NCBI RefSeq assembly: GCF_022288725.1
Contig: NZ_JAKNTA010000018.1
Coordinates: 1-64,000, forward strand
DNA: 64,000 bases
Direction of reading: 5' to 3'
DNA from: Kitasatospora sp. A2-31
GTDB lineage: Bacteria; Actinomycetota; Actinomycetes; Streptomycetales; Streptomycetaceae
The notes beneath the pieces are model-generated. The model was not told the origin of the DNA and made no database searches. It was given only the letters and a program-made list of their open reading frames with translations. How positions within the stretch are numbered: position 1 is the first letter of the stretch; each line of letters opens with the position of its first letter. Below are positions 60,109-64,000 of the stretch, piece after piece. The translations under genes and the position numbers were made by a program.

Positions 60109-61245
60109 TTAGCGGACGGTGAAGTCGTGGCGGGCGCCGAGCTGTTCGAGGGAGGTGCGGCCGGGGATTCCGTCGGCCGCGGTGCCGGAGTAGCCGAGGG
60201 TGCGCTGCCACGCGGCGTAGGCCGCCACGGTGCGCGAGCCGAAACTGCCGTCGCCGGACCACTGCCGGTCGAGCAGGCCCTCGGCGGCGAGCGCGGCCTC
60301 GACTACCCGGACGGCGTCCGGGTAGGTGGTGCCGCCCTGCGGGAGGCCGGGGTCACGGCGGGCGGCGGCGATCACCTGGTCGAGGTCGACGACCGCCTGC
60401 TCGCCTGGCAGTGCGCCGCCGAGCAGGCGCCGCAGCGACTGCTCGCCCGGCACCCCGTCGGCGTCGCTCCCCGAGTAGCCGAGCGCCTGCTGCCACTCGG
60501 AGTAGTTCAGGGTGTCGGCGTCGGTCCAGTCCTCGTTGGGGCCGACGGCGTAGTGCTGGCCGTGACCGGCGGACACGAGCGCTTCGCCGACCTGCCGGAC
60601 GTGCGGGCCGTGCGCGCCGTAGCCGTACTCCAGTCCGCCGATGGTCACCCGGTAGCGGGCGGGCCCGGCCGGCTGCGGGTCGGGGGCCGGCGCGGGGGCG
60701 GGGGTCGACTCCGGGGCGCCGTTGGCGCGGGCGACGATCGCGGGGAACACGATGTCGTGGAACTGCTGCACCCTCGCGTCGCCGGGGCAGGCCGTGCCGG
60801 ACGTCGACCACGATCGGTGAAGCCGGTGGTAGCCGTAGCCGGGGTCATCCGGGGTCCGGCAGATGCGGAGCGGGATGCCGTGTTCGTGGTGGAGCCAGAC
60901 GCCCAGGGCGACGAGCTGCTCGATTTGCTGCTCGGTCCACGGGTCGGTGTGCTCGCTGTTGGACTCGGTCTCGATCGAGACCGCACCGGTGCCGTCGTTC
61001 CTGCGGTTGGCGGACGCGTTCGCGTCCGCCCGAGTGCCGGTCCCGATGAACTGCCCGAGCTCGCCCCGATAGCCGAGCCCGAAGTGCGATTCGAGGTTCG
61101 TCGAATCGCGCCAGAACTCGTAGATCCGGTGCGGCCCCCACTCCGCGGCGATCGAGTGGAGGATGAACTGCGTGGGGGTGATGGCCGGCTGCTGGTCGCT
61201 CTCGGGCTGCAGCTCGATCTTTTCGGCGCCGGGGTACCACGACAT
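60109..61245 (-). CDS. Endolysin: N-acetylmuramoyl-L-alanine amidase with two C-terminal modules
   Basis: 378 residues from ATG 61245 with GGAG about 9 nt upstream. Residues 1-170 form an amidase_2/PGRP domain: FILHSIAAEWGPHRIYEFW, SIETESNSEH and HRSWSTSGTACPG with zinc-binding His and Cys. After a Pro-rich linker come two related modules (EWQQALGYSGSDADGVPG and AWQRTLGYSGTAADGIPGRT) that look like peptidoglycan-binding repeats. It cuts the cell wall at lysis. Confidence 0.9.
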   Translation of the reverse strand: MSWYPGAEKIELQPESDQQPAITPTQFILHSIAAEWGPHRIYEFWRDSTNLESHFGLGYRGELGQFIGTGTRADANASANRRNDGTGAVSIETESNSEHTDPWTEQQIEQLVALGVWLHHEHGIPLRICRTPDDPGYGYHRLHRSWSTSGTACPGDARVQQFHDIVFPAIVARANGAPESTPAPAPAPDPQPAGPARYRVTIGGLEYGYGAHGPHVRQVGEALVSAGHGQHYAVGPNEDWTDADTLNYSEWQQALGYSGSDADGVPGEQSLRRLLGGALPGEQAVVDLDQVIAAARRDPGLPQGGTTYPDAVRVVEAALAAEGLLDRQWSGDGSFGSRTVAAYAAWQRTLGYSGTAADGIPGRTSLEQLGARHDFTVR

Positions 61246-61328
61246 CAGGGGTGTCTCCAGACATGGGAAAGCCCCGGGGCCGGTGGGCCGCGGGGCGAAC
61301 GGTTTTGGGGTAGTTGCGAGTTGGGGAT

Positions 61329-62060
61329 CTAGCGGGTCTGTGTGCCGATGGCGCCGGCGGCGCAGGTGTAGACGTTGCCGGTGCCGCCGGTGCGCCATGC
61401 CCGGATCTCAACTCGGGTGACGTCGCCGTACTTGCCGGGGCAGAGCTTCGGGCCGTCGGTGACGTAGATCCAGTCGCCGGAGTTGAGGTTGTGCTGCTCG
61501 CCCCAGGGCTGGCCGTCGACGTAGACCTGCGCGGCACCGGTGGTTCCGACGTCGCTCGCGGCGTAGGCGGCCACGGTGAGCATCGGGTGATAGCGCACGT
61601 GCGGGGCGGTCCACAGTGATTCCGGGCTGCCTGACTGCGTGCGCGCGTACCGATCGAGGTCCCCATCGGGATAGAACGGTGTGTGCAGGTAGGGCACGGC
61701 GAGGCCGCCGTTCACCCGGTCTTCGGTGAAGATCGTGTTGCCGCGGTTGTCGTAGATGTCGAGGCCCTGCGGCATGGTGCCGTTGGAGAACATGGCGAGC
61801 GCGAGGGACCCGTCTTCCCGGCTGATCAGGACACCGTACTGAGGAGCGCCGTTCGGGCGCGGTATGTCGAGGTCGCCGATGTAGACCATGGGCGTGCCGT
61901 CGGCGTCCTGCACGGTGAGCGTGCCGCCTTCGCCGATGACGACGGGGCCGTGCTGGATGCGGTCGAGGGCTGGCCGGGTCTGGGCCCGGCCGGAGAGCTC
62001 GCGCACCTGCCGTTCGAGAGTGCGGATGCGGTCGAGGAGATCCTGCGGGATCGCGGCCAA
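61329..62060 (-). CDS. Phage tail-associated protein
   Basis: About 243 residues. A coiled-coil start (LAAIPQDLLDRIRTLERQVR) is followed by Gly/Asp-rich beta segments (VVIGEGGTLTVQDADGTPMV, LALAMFSNGTMPQGLDIYDN) typical of tail-tip or fibre proteins. TTG 62060 has GGAGG 7 nt upstream; TTG 62066, overlapping the upstream stop, is an alternative. Confidence 0.7.
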   Translation of the reverse strand: MAAIPQDLLDRIRTLERQVRELSGRAQTRPALDRIQHGPVVIGEGGTLTVQDADGTPMVYIGDLDIPRPNGAPQYGVLISREDGSLALAMFSNGTMPQGLDIYDNRGNTIFTEDRVNGGLAVPYLHTPFYPDGDLDRYARTQSGSPESLWTAPHVRYHPMLTVAAYAASDVGTTGAAQVYVDGQPWGEQHNLNSGDWIYVTDGPKLCPGKYGDVTRVEIRAWRTGGTGNVYTCAAGAIGTQTR

Positions 62061-62062
62061 GG

Positions 62063-63184
62063 TCAAACCTCCAAAAGGAGTTGGGCGGATTCAGGGCGGC
62101 CGCGCTCGGGCGGTGTCACGGAAATGCCGACGATCCGGTGCCGGGCGGTCATGCCCTCGGGCCACCACAGATCGGTGATCTTGACGCGTGCGGTCGCTCC
62201 GAGCAGGGCGGGGCTGATCTGCGCGTCGAGCCGCACGGTGATCGCGGGCACGGTCTGAGGGGCGAGGTGGGCGGCGGCGTCCGCGCGGGCGTGCGCGTCG
62301 AGCGTCTCCTGCTGCTCAACGGTGCTGTAGTCGGCGGACCCGTCGAGCCGCGGCCATCCCGCCGCGACGTCCGCCGAGCTGGTGACGAGCGGGGACAGCA
62401 GGGGATGGGAGTCGGCCGTCTGGTTGCGGTTCACGCTGGCGCCGCGGCTCTGCCAGACGTTCGCCTTGGTGGTGGCGTCGACGGGCCACGTGTACGAGAG
62501 AATCGGGCCGGGCCGGCTGAGTACCACCTCGTTCGCGCCGGCCCGGATCACCGGGTGGCCGAGCTGCAGCCGCTTGATCCGCCGGCCGGTGTCGGGGTCG
62601 CGGGTCGAGGCGATCCGCCACTCGAAACCGCGCTCGACGCGGGAGAGCTGCTCGATCAAATCGCGGATGTAGGGCTGGTCGTACCGGCTGTAGAAGCGGT
62701 CGCGGCGCACCCCCGACAGCTCGCTGCCGAACTCGATCCCGATGTCGCCCCCAGGCTGCGCCGCGCTGTACTCGATGAGGTTGCGCACAATGTCGAACTG
62801 GTCGACCTGCTCGGCCTGGTGGGAGTCGAACAGGATTCTGTGACTGAGGTACGAATCCCAGGTGGCGGCCTGCAGGGCGAGGGAGAGCTCGCCGTGCTCG
62901 TCGCTGGCAAGGCTGGTGGTCCACAGGACGCCGCCCCACCAGATCGCGCCCGCCCGCTCGACCCACAGCCCGGTGCGGCCGGGAACCAGCGCGGCGCGGG
63001 CGCGGGCGGCGAGCTCGGCCGTGACCAGGTGCACCGTCGCCCGGAGCGAACCGGTCTTCCCGAGGAACTCGTCGAACGAGACGCCCCAGAGCGGCAGAAC
63101 GTCGAGCAGCTGGTCGCTGCGCAGGTCGCAGATCAGCACGCGGTACGGGGTGTAGGCGGTGGCCAGAGGTGGCAGCTCAACCAC
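62063..63184 (-). CDS. Phage minor tail protein (Gp37-like)
   Basis: 373 residues starting MVELPPLATAYTPYRVLICD, with FDEFLGKTGSLRATVHL and VERAGAIWWGGVLWTTSLAS. This is the pattern of the Siphovirus ReqiPepy6 Gp37-like/tail proteins common in Streptomyces prophages. It ends ...LLLEV at the coupled start of the next gene. Confidence 0.82.
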   Translation of the reverse strand: MVELPPLATAYTPYRVLICDLRSDQLLDVLPLWGVSFDEFLGKTGSLRATVHLVTAELAARARAALVPGRTGLWVERAGAIWWGGVLWTTSLASDEHGELSLALQAATWDSYLSHRILFDSHQAEQVDQFDIVRNLIEYSAAQPGGDIGIEFGSELSGVRRDRFYSRYDQPYIRDLIEQLSRVERGFEWRIASTRDPDTGRRIKRLQLGHPVIRAGANEVVLSRPGPILSYTWPVDATTKANVWQSRGASVNRNQTADSHPLLSPLVTSSADVAAGWPRLDGSADYSTVEQQETLDAHARADAAAHLAPQTVPAITVRLDAQISPALLGATARVKITDLWWPEGMTARHRIVGISVTPPERGRPESAQLLLEV

Positions 63185-63209
63185 CCCCCGGGGCCCGGGG
63201 CCGGTGGCC

Positions 63210-64000
63210 CTAGGCGGTCTCGTAGCTGAACTGCACGCGCATCGAGGCGCCTTCCCGGTTCCACCGGTAGCCGAGCTGCCCGGGGTTCATCCACTGCCCG
63301 TCGGACGCAGCCGCGAGCACCTGCGCCCCGCCGTCGCCGGCGTCCAACACCGGAATCAGCTCGCGCCAGTACGTCTCTGCGTCGACGTGGCGGCCGGTGC
63401 CCTGCCACCCGTGCGGCGCCCCGACGTCCGCGGACGCCACCGGGAGCGACACCCGGATGTTCCCGAACCCGAGCGAACTGCCGGGGCCCCACGCCAGCCA
63501 CGCGACGACGTCGACGTGCCGGCCGATCCGGCAGTACCGGCCGCCGGCCGTCACCTCGCCGTAAACGTCAAGTCCTGACCAGAACGGGGTGTACGGCACC
63601 CACCGGCCGAGCGGCGCCCACTGCGCACCGTCCCAGCGGTCCAGACCGTTGGGGCCGTCGCGCCACTGGCCGACGTAGCTGCCGAACGCGGGGCCGGTGT
63701 TGGGCACGATGCCGCCGAGCGCGGACGGGTAGGGCACCCACGCGGCGCCGGACCACCGCTCGACCCGTGTGCCGGTGTCGCGCAGCTGCCCGACGTAGGC
63801 GCCCGGTTCGCTGCTTGCGTCGGGCCGGACGCCGCCGGCGGCGACGGTGTAGACGCGTAGGTCCGTGACGGCGGTGGCCCAGGGGATGCCGCCGGTGCCG
63901 GCGGACGCGGCGACGGGCACCCGCACCGCCCACAGCGGCAGCGAGCACGCGGGGAGAGGAGCCGGCTTCGGGTCGGCGGCCGGGGTGCCCTTGAGGATCT
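63210..64000 (-). CDS. Phage tail-tip/fibre-like protein (N-terminus outside window)
   Basis: The frame is open to the window edge (it reads ...ILKGTPAADPKPAPL before the first internal GTG at 63926), so the start lies further right. Two homologous repeats, GAYVGQLRDTGTRVERWSGA and GSYVGQWRDGPNGLDRWDGA, mark a fibre-like region. The rest has Trp/Gly-rich beta segments. Probably the minor tail or baseplate protein next to Gp37-like. Confidence 0.78.
   Translation of the reverse strand, partial: ILKGTPAADPKPAPLPACSLPLWAVRVPVAASAGTGGIPWATAVTDLRVYTVAAGGVRPDASSEPGAYVGQLRDTGTRVERWSGAAWVPYPSALGGIVPNTGPAFGSYVGQWRDGPNGLDRWDGAQWAPLGRWVPYTPFWSGLDVYGEVTAGGRYCRIGRHVDVVAWLAWGPGSSLGFGNIRVSLPVASADVGAPHGWQGTGRHVDAETYWRELIPVLDAGDGGAQVLAAASDGQWMNPGQLGYRWNREGASMRVQFSYETA

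Larger units (their letters stand above)
53188..64000. mobile_element. Left part of an integrated siphovirus-like prophage
   Basis: Starts where host lysE sequence breaks off and runs past the window end. It contains tail, endolysin and holin genes, a phage-type regulator and an accessory gene region. Many genes are AT-richer than the host and face the opposite strand. No integrase or capsid gene lies in this part, so they must be further right. Confidence 0.85.

Overview
This is a very GC-rich actinobacterial chromosome segment with strong third-position G/C, many GTG starts and several apparently leaderless genes. BldG, its Orf3-like partner, an MFS-thymidylate kinase fusion and Scr1/DUF397 genes point to Streptomycetaceae (Streptomyces or Kitasatospora; the genus cannot be settled from sequence alone). 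From about 1 to 52.6 kb it follows, with insertions, the gene order known from Mycobacterium tuberculosis around Rv3644c-Rv3680 (holB, topA, DEAH helicase, Tad pilus genes, HAD phosphatase, acs, marP, CoA-Nudix, nth, crp, MBL hydrolase, RidA, ArsA-like ATPase). That comparison is from memory.

Layout. 0-4 kb: ArsA-like ATPase (cut by the window edge), a 52-residue protein, RidA, Nudix and metallo-beta-lactamase-fold hydrolases. 4-9 kb: crp, an ArsR-type regulator, a PEP-mutase-family enzyme, and a TetR regulator facing a FabH-like ketosynthase across a perfect operator palindrome. 9-19 kb: nth, CoA-Nudix, the MarP-like membrane protease, an alpha/beta hydrolase, a DUF1469 membrane protein, nhaA and acs. 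A site matching the Streptomyces Crp consensus lies just upstream of acs. 19-26 kb: a SulP transporter-carbonic anhydrase fusion, a CooC-like ATPase, a degenerate Fic-like protein and a HAD phosphatase. 26.5-32.7 kb: a compact Tad/Flp pilus operon (TadZ, TadA, TadB, TadC, a DUF4244 pilin and two TadE-like proteins) whose genes overlap or abut. 32.6-43.9 kb: DEAH helicase, bldG with its anti-sigma partner, a cyclophilin-like protein, a lipoprotein, a methyltransferase and topA. 44-52.6 kb: the MFS-tmk-coiled-coil fusion, the clamp-loader delta-prime subunit, a pseudo-esterase and a secreted S33 peptidase.

At about 53.19 kb the host lysE gene is cut and a prophage begins, running past the right edge. 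The phage end next to the junction is an accessory region: two small overlapping genes, a GntR repressor with an array of TTGTCTA-like repeats, a JmjC/cupin oxygenase with an unknown 158-residue partner and a DUF397 gene, an HTH protein, a run of stem-loops, a CGRC-motif protein, and a canonical Scr1-type regulator/DUF397 pair behind an inverted repeat. A second, complete lysE lies next to the lysis genes (holin, endolysin, small membrane protein). Tail genes fill the rest. The phage thus appears to break a host amino-acid exporter gene while carrying an intact relative of it.

The best candidates for an undescribed system are the JmjC/unknown/DUF397 cassette and the lysE replacement arrangement. 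No tRNA, rRNA, CRISPR array or transposase was seen, and the prophage integrase is not in this window.
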